A DNA stretch of 22,041 bases, taken from IMG/VR virus record IMGVR_UViG_3300001834_000094, positions 1 to 22,041 of that record; one strand, 5' to 3'. This document shows, piece after piece, positions 6,055-14,238 of the stretch (the stretch's first letter is position 1; every line of letters begins with the position of its first letter). Source of the stretch: a virus. The notes below the pieces were generated by a model. That model searched no databases, had not been told where the DNA came from, and saw nothing but the letters and a program-made list of their open reading frames with translations. The position numbers and the translations under genes are program-made.

Positions 6055-8568
6055 ATGCGTGTAACTTTTCTCGAGGCTACTAATGGCCTCTCTCTAAGTA
6101 AACACTACTCAAAAAAAGACGGTTTTAAACCATACCCCCACGTGAAGTCAGTAACTTCACACAAACACACCTTATCTGTAGACCAACAAGGTCTAGAGAG
6201 TTTAGAAATGCTTATTCGTGAGCACGGTGAAAAAGGTCACTGCATGCTCAAAGGTAACCTAAAACGGGATGTGATCGACGAATCACGTGCTGGTCAAACC
6301 AATAGAACTGAACTCACAAATCTATTGGTACTAGATATTGACGGCGTAAAACTACCCAAACCTATTACATCAAACGACAAGCTAACATCAGCCGATGTGA
6401 CATTTTTAGCTAATCAAATAATCGCAGAACTACCGATTGAGTTAAGAGATGTGAGCTACATCGCACAAGCGTCGGCCAGTTTAGGTCTCAAAGGCGACAA
6501 AGTATCAATGCACATATTTATGCTGCTATCTATCGCTATGCCAGCTAAGTCAGTAAAACTGTGGCTTCAAGACGTTAATTTTGAATCAGATGTCTTTAGC
6601 GAACAGTTAGAGCTTTCAGTCAATGGACAATCTCTAAAGTATCCACTCGACACATCAGTAGCAGACAACTCAAAAATTATTTTTATCGCACCACCAACCT
6701 TCAGTCACGTTCGCTCAAACCCTTTTGAGACCAATAAAGACAGAATCGTACGTGTCGATCGTGGTCAAGCATCCTTCGATTTAGCTGGGTTGATGTCAAA
6801 CATCAGCCCACAACGCTGTCACGAAAAATCACAGAAGCACAAAGACAGGCTTCGTGAAGCCTCTGGGTTCAGTAAACGTCAGACAAAAGTACGAGTCACA
6901 ACAATCGACAACATTGCAGAAGAGGTGCTCGTCAATCCAGACAAAATGGCAATCACAATTGTTGATGAGTCATCGTTCCCGTACATACGTTGCAACATCA
7001 ATGGTGGGGACTCCGGCGCCTACTATTTCAACATGACTAAGCCAACATACATGTACAACTTCAAAGACGAACCAATCTTTGAAATTGAAAAAGCTGACAA
7101 AGAATTCTTCTTATCTATCTTTGATCGATACGAAGAACGTATGGAAGAAATCGGCAAAGCGTGCATGCCGATCGTACTACGAGATTACTCAACTGACACA
7201 TTTTTCAACGGTGTATATGACCCAAACACCAAACAGTTCAGTAAAGAATATCCGCTTACGCCAATCAGTAAGATGAACATTGAAGACTTCTATTTGAATC
7301 ACGGCAAACTACCGCCTGACTTCATACCGGATGCTCGCGTTGTTTTTGATCCAACATCCGAAGATGAAGCCATAAACCTCAATACTGCGCCCTACTTTGT
7401 AAACACATACCAAAGAAGCACGTACGTGCGTAACGCAGAGACGCCTGATACGCCGTTAGAAATGGGCCACGGACAACGAATCAAGGACAAATGCCCACTG
7501 ATCTATACCATTATTGATCATATCCTAGGTAATGGTGAAGAAGAATTCGAACGGTTTATAAACTGGTTGGCCTATATCTACCAAACAAGAAAGAAGACCG
7601 GTGTCTCCTGGGTGCTTACCGGTACGCAGGGCACAGGTAAAGGTATCTTTTATTCACGCATCCTGCGTGGGCTCTTTGGTACACCCCATGTACCTATGAA
7701 GTTTCTGCAAAGCATGGAAGAACAATTTAACCTGTACATGCGCGATGCATTGTTCCTAGTAGTCGATGAGTTTCACATGGCATCAGCTTCTACTAGTGCA
7801 AGTAAAATGGCGGACAAACTAAAAAACCAAATTACAGAACCCACCATTACTATTCGTGGTATGCGATCTAATCAAGTAGAAGTTGAGTCATATACCAACT
7901 ATCTATTCCTGACGAACAGAGTAGATGCAGTAAACATAGAGACCGGAGATCGTCGATACAACGTCGCACCTAAACAGGAAGAAAAACTGTTAGAAAAGTT
8001 TCCTGGTATTGCTAAACAGCTCGACTCTGGTCAGCTAGAAAAAGAGTTGTATCACTTTGCTGGGATGCTCAAAACATACAAAGTTGATTCACATCTAGCA
8101 AAAACAGCAGTGAATAACCTAGCAAAAGAGCAGATGCGTAATGTCTCAATGTCAGTATTTGAAGAGTTCTGCCAAGCAATCAAAGACGGCAGACTTAGCT
8201 ACTTCACCGATATTCTCGATATCAATACAGCAACGATATTGCATGCAAACGAAATCGAAGCGGCACAACGTCTCGTCAAATCTTGGATTGCTCAAGCAAA
8301 ACAGCCATACCTGATTGTTCCAAAAGAACATCTACGTACTGTGTTTCATGTACAAACAGAGCAAAACCCAAGACTTTCGCAACGAGAGTTTTCAAAACGT
8401 ATGAGCAGAAACGGTATAGAGACAGAACGTAAGCGACCTGTTGGATCAGGCCGCAACACTAATCCAGTTACTGGAATCATCATTACATGGAAAACAAATG
8501 AAGTGGAAATAAAACGTCTTACAGACAGTTACTTTTCAGAACGTGACCAAAAATTGCTTTCGGTCTAA
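6055..8568 (+). CDS. AEP-type primase / SF3 helicase fusion
   Basis: An 837-residue replication protein, started at ATG 6055 after the AGGAGGAG region. The N-terminal half has archaeo-eukaryotic primase features: LDIDG (93-97, the DxD acids), SMH (151-153) and a later PLDTSVAD segment. The C-terminal half is a superfamily 3, D5-like helicase with Walker A GTQGTGKG (523-530), Walker B LVVDEF (568-573) and a downstream LFLTNR sensor segment. It should prime and unwind DNA at the phage fork, beside the family A polymerase. The helicase call is very strong and the primase call good. Similar two-domain proteins occur in many phages and plasmids. Confidence 0.88.
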   Translation: MRVTFLEATNGLSLSKHYSKKDGFKPYPHVKSVTSHKHTLSVDQQGLESLEMLIREHGEKGHCMLKGNLKRDVIDESRAGQTNRTELTNLLVLDIDGVKLPKPITSNDKLTSADVTFLANQIIAELPIELRDVSYIAQASASLGLKGDKVSMHIFMLLSIAMPAKSVKLWLQDVNFESDVFSEQLELSVNGQSLKYPLDTSVADNSKIIFIAPPTFSHVRSNPFETNKDRIVRVDRGQASFDLAGLMSNISPQRCHEKSQKHKDRLREASGFSKRQTKVRVTTIDNIAEEVLVNPDKMAITIVDESSFPYIRCNINGGDSGAYYFNMTKPTYMYNFKDEPIFEIEKADKEFFLSIFDRYEERMEEIGKACMPIVLRDYSTDTFFNGVYDPNTKQFSKEYPLTPISKMNIEDFYLNHGKLPPDFIPDARVVFDPTSEDEAINLNTAPYFVNTYQRSTYVRNAETPDTPLEMGHGQRIKDKCPLIYTIIDHILGNGEEEFERFINWLAYIYQTRKKTGVSWVLTGTQGTGKGIFYSRILRGLFGTPHVPMKFLQSMEEQFNLYMRDALFLVVDEFHMASASTSASKMADKLKNQITEPTITIRGMRSNQVEVESYTNYLFLTNRVDAVNIETGDRRYNVAPKQEEKLLEKFPGIAKQLDSGQLEKELYHFAGMLKTYKVDSHLAKTAVNNLAKEQMRNVSMSVFEEFCQAIKDGRLSYFTDILDINTATILHANEIEAAQRLVKSWIAQAKQPYLIVPKEHLRTVFHVQTEQNPRLSQREFSKRMSRNGIETERKRPVGSGRNTNPVTGIIITWKTNEVEIKRLTDSYFSERDQKLLSV

Positions 8569-8570
8569 TT

Positions 8571-8589
8571 ATTAGCTATAGTATTATTT
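8571..8589 (+). promoter_or_regulatory. Intergenic ATTAGCT-N4-TATTATTT element, copy 2
   Basis: The 19-bp core directly follows the primase stop codon and precedes the PD-(D/E)XK nuclease gene. Its TATTAT is at 8582-8587. The hexamer 17 bp upstream, TTCGGT (8559-8564), is a poor -35. If this is a promoter, the leader is only about 20 bases, and the downstream gene has no well-spaced Shine-Dalgarno. Confidence 0.5.
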
Positions 8590-8610
8590 CTACATACTAC
8601 TACATATGGA

Positions 8611-9366
8611 TTGAGGATGATTCAGCTTACTCAGGACACGAGACCAGATAGCGTTAAACCTCTTGAAATACCAACAGAGTTGGGCGAAATACGTGCCTGG
8701 TCATACTCCGCCTTAAAAGTTTTTGAAGAATGTCCCTATAGGTCATATATCCAGAAGGTCAAAAAAATACAAGAACCTTCTGGCCCCGCTGCAGAACGCG
8801 GCACAGTCATTCACCAAGAAGCCGAAGACTACGTCAGTGGCGTACTAGGTGAGTTCCCAGACTCATGCAAAAAATTCAAAAGCGAATTTGAAGAATTACG
8901 CGCTTTGTTTATCGATGCAAAAGTAGAACTAGAGGGTGAATGGGGCTTTGATCTTGAGTGGCAACCAGTCGGTTGGATGGAAAAATCTACATGGGCCCGT
9001 ATCAAACTCGATGCACTAGTGCATGAAGACGAACAGAGTGCCCGTGTAATCGACTATAAGACCGGTAAAAAATGGGGCAACGAAATAGCACACAGCCAAC
9101 AAGGTCTTTTATATGCGATAGGCACGTTCTTCAGATACCCACACCTTGAATATGTGCAAGTTGAGTTCTGGTATCTCGATAAAGGTGAAACAACCAAAAA
9201 AACCTATACGCGAGAACAAGCAATGCAGTTTGCCCCGGGGTGGCATCGTCGCGCAATTATTATGACTACAGCTACGGAGTTTGACCCAACACCTAGTAAA
9301 GACAGCTGCCGATGGTGTTCTTACCGTAAAGGTGAACACCCTGAATGCCATTGGGGCGTCGAATGA
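8611..9366 (+). CDS. Cas4/RecB-like PD-(D/E)XK nuclease with probable Fe-S cluster
   Basis: A 251-residue protein if it starts at TTG 8611; the ATG at 8617 would give 249, and neither has a well-spaced ribosome binding site. Features, numbered from the TTG, are WSYSALKVFEECP (30-42), RGTVIH (63-68), D134, the catalytic DYK (148-150) and Q163/Q164. C41 together with C233, C236 and C246 matches the four-cysteine Fe-S pattern of Cas4 and AddB nucleases. The likely role is single-strand exonuclease or end processing in phage recombination or replication. Two terminators follow immediately. The same nuclease type is common in phage modules with a family A polymerase, an SNF2 helicase and a VRR-NUC nuclease, all present here. 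Confidence 0.85.
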   Translation: MRMIQLTQDTRPDSVKPLEIPTELGEIRAWSYSALKVFEECPYRSYIQKVKKIQEPSGPAAERGTVIHQEAEDYVSGVLGEFPDSCKKFKSEFEELRALFIDAKVELEGEWGFDLEWQPVGWMEKSTWARIKLDALVHEDEQSARVIDYKTGKKWGNEIAHSQQGLLYAIGTFFRYPHLEYVQVEFWYLDKGETTKKTYTREQAMQFAPGWHRRAIIMTTATEFDPTPSKDSCRWCSYRKGEHPECHWGVE

Positions 9367-9377
9367 TTTAACCACCG

Positions 9378-9413
9378 CACACGTTATTCCTCCCCCTCGC
9401 AACGTGTGTTTTT
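9378..9413 (+). terminator. Intrinsic terminator 1
   Basis: CACACGTT (9378-9385) pairs with AACGTGTG (9401-9408), followed at once by five T residues. It lies just after the nuclease stop codon and 3 bp before a second terminator. Confidence 0.7.
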
Positions 9414-9416
9414 AGA

Positions 9417-9468
9417 CCCCTATCTGCCGAGATGGATATATCCAGATGGTGCAGATAGGGGCTTTTTT
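9417..9468 (+). terminator. Intrinsic terminator 2, strong
   Basis: An 11-bp perfect stem, CCCCTATCTGC (9417-9427) with GCAGATAGGGG (9451-9461), is followed after one C by six T residues. The 23-base loop contains its own palindrome TGGATATATCCA (9433-9444) and a further CAGAT, so alternative pairings are possible. Only 19 bases separate the T run from the next start codon. Confidence 0.88.
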
Positions 9469-9487
9469 ATGCCTAAAGGAAAACAAA

Positions 9488-9619
9488 ATGCTCAGACTTT
9501 TTATCAACGTTGTTGGTTTTCTTGAATTCATTGCCTTTATCAAACGAGTGTATCGAGACGAAGAAGCCCAAAAAAACGAACCAAAAGAGGACGAAAACAG
9601 TGAACAGGAACAAAAGTGA
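9488..9619 (+). CDS. 43-aa putative membrane peptide
   Basis: AAGGA precedes this ATG by a good distance. The product begins with about 18 hydrophobic residues (MLRLFINVVGFLEFIAFI), then a highly charged tail with many Glu, Lys and Asn residues. This fits a small inner-membrane-anchored peptide with the tail in the cytoplasm. It lies directly after two intrinsic terminators with no room for an obvious promoter, so its expression probably depends on readthrough or antitermination. No family is recognised. Confidence 0.5.
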   Translation: MLRLFINVVGFLEFIAFIKRVYRDEEAQKNEPKEDENSEQEQK

Positions 9620-9660
9620 TCTTTTCAACATGTTGGGTGAAACCCTAAAGGATCGAATGT

Positions 9661-9972
9661 ATGCACATGTACTTGAAACGCAATGGCACAGAAGTCGAAT
9701 ACAAAATCGTCACAGATCCAAAGGAAGCAGTGATGTGGAGCACACATCGCTTGAAGAAATCAGAAATCAAAATCATGACTCAGTGCGACAAAGCAACAGC
9801 AGCCTCAATCAGACAGGAGATACTGGATGACATCCTCAGCCGAGAACCAAATCCCAGCCGTAAATCTTCATCCTCCGAGGACAAAATTTCGCAAAGGCGT
9901 GAAGCCCCCAAGCCGCAACATGCTAAAACGAGGCAAACAAAACAAAAAACTCGGAGACAAGATAACCGTTAA
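9661..9972 (+). CDS. Small basic hypothetical protein overlapping the next gene
   Basis: A 103-residue frame with AAAGGA eight bases before ATG 9661. Residues 1-55 (MHMYLKRNGTEVEYKIVTDP...) look like a folded domain of mixed composition. The rest is Ser/Lys/Arg/Gln-rich and overlaps the next gene by 146 bases. Such a long overlap makes the true C-terminus uncertain: the basic tail may be real, or the end may be displaced by a sequencing or programmed frameshift. The function is unknown. Confidence 0.45.
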   Translation: MHMYLKRNGTEVEYKIVTDPKEAVMWSTHRLKKSEIKIMTQCDKATAASIRQEILDDILSREPNPSRKSSSSEDKISQRREAPKPQHAKTRQTKQKTRRQDNR

Positions 9973-10525
9973 GACGTGGAAGGGTATGACTATGTACTCT
10001 CTTACCCTAGAAGAACGAGCCACATGTCCATCAGACTGTGAGCAATGGGACAACTGCTACGGTAACAATATGCCATTTGCCCATCGGTTTGATCACACTA
10101 ATCCTGACTTCAAAGAACTGTTAGAAGAGCAGATAGCAGAACTCAACAGAAAACACCCTGAAGGTTTTGTAGTAAGACTCCATGTATTAGGAGACTTCTA
10201 TGACGCACTTTACATAGTTCAGTGGCAAATATGGTTACACCAATACGAAAACCTACATGTGTTTGGCTACACCCATCACAGGGCAGACTCACAGCTAGGC
10301 ACCTTCATCGGTAACATTAATCGTATCTACCCTGATCGATACCGTATTCGTTTCTCAGATGACTGGGACCAAGAGTTCAGTGCGCATACCTCTAAGACAG
10401 AAGATACCGTCCGTCTTTTGGGTAATGGGATTGTTTGTCCCGAACAAACAGGACAAACAAACAGCTGCACAAGCTGCGGCTACTGCTGGGCTAGCGACCA
10501 TCCAGTTGTTTTTCTTGAACATTAA
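9827..10525 (+). CDS. Cysteine-rich conserved phage protein (Gp88-like)
   Basis: A 232-residue protein with AGGAGA six bases before its ATG. The core begins near residue 42 (KLGDKITVKTWKG), followed by YSLTLEERATCPSDCEQWDNCYGNNM, given here as the segment at 57-82. Cysteines are at 67, 71, 77 and 204, with a C-terminal cluster at 214, 217 and 220. A central GFVVRLHVLGDFYD segment follows. I recall this cysteine arrangement from uncharacterised proteins of many phages, related in style to the Gp88 family. The cysteines suggest metal or Fe-S binding. No enzymatic activity can be assigned. It sits between the terminators and the helicase gene. Confidence 0.7.
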   Translation: MTSSAENQIPAVNLHPPRTKFRKGVKPPSRNMLKRGKQNKKLGDKITVKTWKGMTMYSLTLEERATCPSDCEQWDNCYGNNMPFAHRFDHTNPDFKELLEEQIAELNRKHPEGFVVRLHVLGDFYDALYIVQWQIWLHQYENLHVFGYTHHRADSQLGTFIGNINRIYPDRYRIRFSDDWDQEFSAHTSKTEDTVRLLGNGIVCPEQTGQTNSCTSCGYCWASDHPVVFLEH

Positions 10526-10545
10526 TATTAGCTGTAGTATTATTT
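10515..10545 (+). promoter_or_regulatory. Intergenic ATTAGCT-N4-TATTATTT element, copy 3, probable promoter
   Basis: The core is at 10527-10545. TATTAT (10538-10543) is exactly 17 bp from a good -35, TTGAAC (10515-10520), which overlaps the end of the upstream gene. It precedes the SNF2-like helicase gene; the predicted transcript would have a very short leader. Confidence 0.65.
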
Positions 10546-10562
10546 CTAACCATCAATGAGTG

Positions 10563-11918
10563 ATGCCTATGTACGAACCATTCGAACATCAAAAAGTCAC
10601 GACTGACTTTATAAATCAAAACCCTCGCTGCTTAATCACAAGCGATCCCGGCACTGGAAAAACACGTTCAGTGCTTGACGCTATCGTTAACCAAAAACAA
10701 CGAACCTTAGTTCTTGCACCATTGTCCATCCTCGAAAGTTCTTGGGGCGACGACATCTTAAAGTTCCAACCCCAACTGACCTATGCCGTGGCATATGCCA
10801 AGAACCGTCAGAAAGCATTCGAGAGTGATGCCAAAGTCGTAATCACCAACCATGATGCAGTTAAGTGGCTTGCTAAAAACAGCCACCTTCTAGCTGACTT
10901 CAGTACATTGGTTATCGACGAATTTACGGCTTACAAAAACAAAGATTCACAACGAAGCAAAGCAGCACTAAAAATCGCAAAACATTTCGATCGCCGTATC
11001 GCAATGTCTGGTACTCCTAACTCCAATACCATCTGCGACATCTGGCACCCAACGTTGATCGTGGACGACGGACAACGGCTCGGGCACCGCTTCTATTCAT
11101 TCAGAAGCCATGTATGTACATCGCGATTCAATGGCTTTGCTAATCAATGGGTCGATAAAACAGACGCACAAGAGATCGTTGGTGCAGCGCTCAGTGACAT
11201 CAACATTCGGTACAACCTCGAGGACTGTATCGATATGCCTGAACAATCGTTCCATACGATGTATGTAACGTTGCCTCAAAAAATCATGAACCAATACCAC
11301 CAGTTGTCAGAAGACAATGTGCTTTACACAGGCACAAAAACAATCAACGCGATACACGCTGGTGCAAAAGTTAAAAAGCTGCTTCAGCTATGTACGGGTG
11401 CTATATACGACGAACACGGTGTATCCCAAGGGATACATTCAGAAAGGTATGACTTAGTCATGCAACTTGTAGCTGAGCGCAAACACTCCCTTGTCGCATT
11501 CAATTGGCGGCATGAACGTGAACACATGGCTGAACTTGCCAACAAACTAGGCATCTACCACGCGACCATTGATGGTGCAACAGATCCTAAACGACGAAAA
11601 GAAATCGTCGACCGATTGCAAGCGGGTCAGTTGCAGGTGGTGTTTTGCCACCCACAGTCTGCCGGTCACGGTCTAACAATGACCAAAGCAAAAACAATAA
11701 TTTGGGCGTCTCCTACCTACAACTCCGAACACTTTGTTCAGTTCAACAGACGTATCTACCGCGCAGGGCAAACTGACAAAACAGAAGTCATCAAAATCGC
11801 AGCAAAAGACACGTGGGAACCAGACGTATATCAAAAGCTAGAAGGCAAAGTTGGAAAAATGGAAGAGCTATTAACAATCCTTAAAGACCTACACGACAAC
11901 CGGAGACAAGCATCATGA
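10563..11918 (+). CDS. SNF2-like superfamily 2 helicase/ATPase
   Basis: A 451-residue protein from ATG 10563; a GTG at 10560 and an ATG at 10569 are alternatives, and no clear Shine-Dalgarno is present. Helicase motifs are Q-type FEHQ (7-10), motif I DPGTGKT (28-34), a DEFT motif II (119-122) and motif III SGTP (149-152). In the C-terminal lobe there are GHGLTMTKAKTIIW and the SNF2-typical NRRIYRAGQTDKTEV segment. It probably remodels or unwinds DNA during phage replication or recombination. It is followed by a coiled-coil gene with an ATGA overlap. Confidence 0.9.
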   Translation: MPMYEPFEHQKVTTDFINQNPRCLITSDPGTGKTRSVLDAIVNQKQRTLVLAPLSILESSWGDDILKFQPQLTYAVAYAKNRQKAFESDAKVVITNHDAVKWLAKNSHLLADFSTLVIDEFTAYKNKDSQRSKAALKIAKHFDRRIAMSGTPNSNTICDIWHPTLIVDDGQRLGHRFYSFRSHVCTSRFNGFANQWVDKTDAQEIVGAALSDINIRYNLEDCIDMPEQSFHTMYVTLPQKIMNQYHQLSEDNVLYTGTKTINAIHAGAKVKKLLQLCTGAIYDEHGVSQGIHSERYDLVMQLVAERKHSLVAFNWRHEREHMAELANKLGIYHATIDGATDPKRRKEIVDRLQAGQLQVVFCHPQSAGHGLTMTKAKTIIWASPTYNSEHFVQFNRRIYRAGQTDKTEVIKIAAKDTWEPDVYQKLEGKVGKMEELLTILKDLHDNRRQAS

Positions 11919-12328
11919 GCGAAGCTGAATTGATTGAAGAACCTGTAATTGAAAAAGAAGCGATGAGCGTTAACCAGCTCATCAATGAACGTGCAGAACT
12001 CAAAGATCAAATGGATCGATTGAATAAACACGTAAAAGAATTGCGAGCAGAGTCTGACTACATAGACGTACTGCTGCTAAAGAAGATGGATGCAGAAGGT
12101 GTATCGCGTACTGCGAATGACGCAGCTTCAGTATCGATCAATGAAGACACTGTGCCGAACGTAGATGACTGGGATGCCCTATATCAGCATGTCACATCTA
12201 CCCAGGATTTCAGTTTGCTTCAACGACGCGTTAGCTCCACTGCTTACAAAGAGATGCTGAAAATGGGTGAACAAGTCCCAGGTTTATCGCCTCGCACTGT
12301 AAGACGCGTCAACTTCAGAAAACTTTAA
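11915..12328 (+). CDS. Coiled-coil phage protein next to helicase
   Basis: A 137-residue protein coupled to the helicase gene by a 4-base overlap. Residues about 18-60 (NQLINERAELKDQMDRLNKH onward) form a predicted coiled coil. A mixed middle follows, then a basic C-terminal end reading SPRTVRRVNFRKL. Small proteins of this layout, loosely like siphovirus Gp157 types, are frequent in phage replication regions. The coiled coil suggests a dimer and perhaps an accessory of the helicase. I see no catalytic motif. Confidence 0.65.
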   Translation: MSEAELIEEPVIEKEAMSVNQLINERAELKDQMDRLNKHVKELRAESDYIDVLLLKKMDAEGVSRTANDAASVSINEDTVPNVDDWDALYQHVTSTQDFSLLQRRVSSTAYKEMLKMGEQVPGLSPRTVRRVNFRKL

Positions 12329-12357
12329 CTTAACTAATGACACAGGAACCATGAACT

Positions 12358-13029
12358 ATGAGTAGCACAGCGTTAGCATTAGCCGAAGACAAAATGCCAG
12401 CACACCTTCAGAAAGTAGAAGGAGTTGGTCGTGGCAACGAAAACGTAGGATCACACCTAGCAATACCGCGTGTGAAACTGCTTCAAAAAATGTCAGATGA
12501 AGTCGACAAGCACAGCCCTGGATATGTAAAAGGCGCTGAAGCTGGGGACTTTATTAATACCCTGACTAATAATATATACGGTGAAGAGATGTATGTCCTC
12601 TCAATCACCTTTAAAAATGAGTTTGTAGTTTGGCGTAAGCGTGAAGCTGGCGGCGGTTTCTTGGGTAACTACCCAAGCCATGCCGAAGCCCAAGCAGCTG
12701 TCGACGAAACCGACAAACCCGAAGATTACGACATCACAGAAACCCACTCGCATTTACTGCTGATCAAAGACCCAAAAACGGGTGAACTCGAAGCTTCGCC
12801 AGCAATCATGGACTTTGCATCTTCCAAACTGCGTATCTCACGTAACTGGAATTCGCAGATTGGCATGAAAGGTGGTGATCGATTCGCTGGTCTTTGGAAA
12901 CTCAAGTCACAAGCTGTTGAAAACCGTATGGGTAATGCGTTTATGAATCTCGACGTTGAGTTTGTAGGTTGGGCTCAAGAAGAAGATTACAGAGTCGCAG
13001 AAAGTTTATACGAGCAACACGCACAATAG
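12358..13029 (+). CDS. Conserved phage protein, candidate ssDNA-binding protein
   Basis: A 223-residue protein with the leader ACAGGAACC before its start. It begins MSSTALALAEDKMPAHLQ and contains VGSHLAIPRVKLLQ, EMYVLSITFKNEFVVW and an aromatic FAGLWKLKSQ segment, with an acidic C-terminus (YEQHAQ preceded by EEDYR). There is no enzyme motif. In many phages a polymerase, an SNF2 helicase, a VRR-NUC nuclease and a Cas4-like nuclease travel with an ssDNA-binding protein of about this size. That partner is otherwise missing here, so this gene is the best candidate by position. The functional suggestion is inference only. Confidence 0.55.
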   Translation: MSSTALALAEDKMPAHLQKVEGVGRGNENVGSHLAIPRVKLLQKMSDEVDKHSPGYVKGAEAGDFINTLTNNIYGEEMYVLSITFKNEFVVWRKREAGGGFLGNYPSHAEAQAAVDETDKPEDYDITETHSHLLLIKDPKTGELEASPAIMDFASSKLRISRNWNSQIGMKGGDRFAGLWKLKSQAVENRMGNAFMNLDVEFVGWAQEEDYRVAESLYEQHAQ

Positions 13030-13070
13030 CTACCTTAGGCCGGGGCGTGCGTACGTCCTGATTATCGGGC

Positions 13071-13097
13071 TGATCCACCGTAGGCCAAAACGGATCA
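13071..13097 (+). repeat. 27-nt dyad, copy 1
   Basis: TGATCC (13071-13076) pairs with GGATCA (13092-13097) around a 15-base loop. It is nearly identical to the copy at 13155, with the fourth stem pair changed from T-A here to C-G there. It lies in the 160-base gap before the VRR-NUC gene. Confidence 0.6.
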
Positions 13098-13154
13098 CTG
13101 AACTCTGAAAGAGAGAGCGACCAGAAGCACTCCGGTGCGGCTCGGTAAACGGCT

Positions 13155-13181
13155 TGACCCACCGTTGGTCACAACGGGTCA
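13155..13181 (+). repeat. 27-nt dyad, copy 2, in the VRR-NUC leader
   Basis: TGACCC (13155-13160) pairs with GGGTCA (13176-13181). An alternative fold pairs CCGTTG with CAACGG around a GTCA loop. It ends eight bases before the VRR-NUC start codon, which lacks a recognisable Shine-Dalgarno, so it may control translation of that gene. Confidence 0.6.
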
Positions 13182-13189
13182 TTTACTCT

Positions 13190-13621
13190 ATGAACGAGCA
13201 CAGCTTTATACGAAGCATACATAACGCTCTGCCACCCGATGTCTACAAGTGGAAAATTCACGACACATATACGGGAGGGGTACCTGACGCCATGTATGCA
13301 GGTCCCGCAGGCGTGCTGTTCGTTGAATACAAATATATAAAAACGCTACCAAAACGTGACAAATCTGTCATCCGACACTCCTTAACTAGTTTACAACTAG
13401 CCTGGTTAAACAGGATGAAATGTTCAACATCTGTCGCATTGATATTAGGAAACGCGAGATCTTCACTAATAATAGTAGATGACTTTTCAGCTAATATATG
13501 TAAATCTAAGTATGTAGAACAAAGTATTCCACGAAAGCAGGTAGCTGACTGGATTTACCACATTACACACTCAGGACGAGCAAATGAAGAAAGCATCCGA
13601 ACTCCCCCCGGCGGTAAATAA
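13190..13621 (+). CDS. VRR-NUC-type PD-(D/E)XK endonuclease
   Basis: I start this 143-residue protein at ATG 13190, not at the upstream TTG, because the latter falls within a repeated hairpin. The motif pattern is YTGGVPDAMY (27-36, D33), then VLFVEYKYIK (42-51, with E46 and K48 as the E-x-K pair), then SLQLAWLNRM (67-76). This is the VRR-NUC arrangement, a family of structure-specific nucleases including Holliday junction resolvases. It probably cuts branched intermediates of phage replication. The final 38 bases overlap the repressor-like gene. Confidence 0.82.
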   Translation: MNEHSFIRSIHNALPPDVYKWKIHDTYTGGVPDAMYAGPAGVLFVEYKYIKTLPKRDKSVIRHSLTSLQLAWLNRMKCSTSVALILGNARSSLIIVDDFSANICKSKYVEQSIPRKQVADWIYHITHSGRANEESIRTPPGGK

Positions 13622-14159
13622 CCTCCGCAAAATATGGGAGCAAAAGAAAGCCGAAATGAAGTTCACGCAGGTAAAAGCGGCAAAAGAACTAGACTGGACA
13701 CAAGGCGCAATCTCTCACTACCTCAACGGCATTACTGAACTAGGCCCCGCAGCAGTCATTAAGTTTGCCAACTTCTTAGGCGTAGACCCCCTCGATATCG
13801 ACCCAAAAGTTATTGCCCATTTACCTAACACTCAGGCGATTAAAATCACGTACTCAACAGCAAACTTCAACAAAACCATTGACGAAACTTACTACCACAC
13901 AAAGATAAAATCATCGGTTACGTGCATTGTCGATCCAGAGACATTGCTTTTTTTACCAGGCTTTAAAAAAGGTATGCAATTTTGTAAACCTGGCGAAACC
14001 AGCTTGGTACATATGTGTAACTTAGATGAAGCACCGGATTCATCATATTTTCTCGTACAACTAAAAGGTGAAAACCAAGCCAATTTCTACCACCACGATG
14101 TCTTGCCGCCAAAAGCTAAAACGAAAAAGATTATGGCAATTATCTTCGTACCTGGTTAA
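13584..14159 (+). CDS. HTH (XRE-type) regulator, candidate phage repressor
   Basis: A 191-residue protein, started at ATG 13584 with AGGA upstream, inside the end of the nuclease gene. Residues about 12-70 form an XRE/Cro-type helix-turn-helix, with the helices FTQVKAAKEL and QGAISHYLNG. The C-terminal half (about 85-191) resembles a dimerisation domain, but I see no serine/lysine pair typical of LexA or CI autocleavage. It lies beside the excisionase-like gene and integrase, so it may control lysogeny. Being at the end of the replication operon, on the same strand, is unusual for a classical CI. A replication-region activator is another possibility. Confidence 0.7.
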   Translation: MKKASELPPAVNNLRKIWEQKKAEMKFTQVKAAKELDWTQGAISHYLNGITELGPAAVIKFANFLGVDPLDIDPKVIAHLPNTQAIKITYSTANFNKTIDETYYHTKIKSSVTCIVDPETLLFLPGFKKGMQFCKPGETSLVHMCNLDEAPDSSYFLVQLKGENQANFYHHDVLPPKAKTKKIMAIIFVPG

Positions 14160-14238
14160 CCCACAACAGAGTCATGAAAAATTCATATACAGGAGGTGAA
14201 ATATATTAGTCCCGCAAATATAAGGAGATACAGAAGTT

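Noticed and set aside
13489-13500. A fifth copy of the ATTAGCT element on the minus strand
   Set aside because: Only ATATTAGCT matches; the TATTATTT half is absent and the site is inside the VRR-NUC gene.
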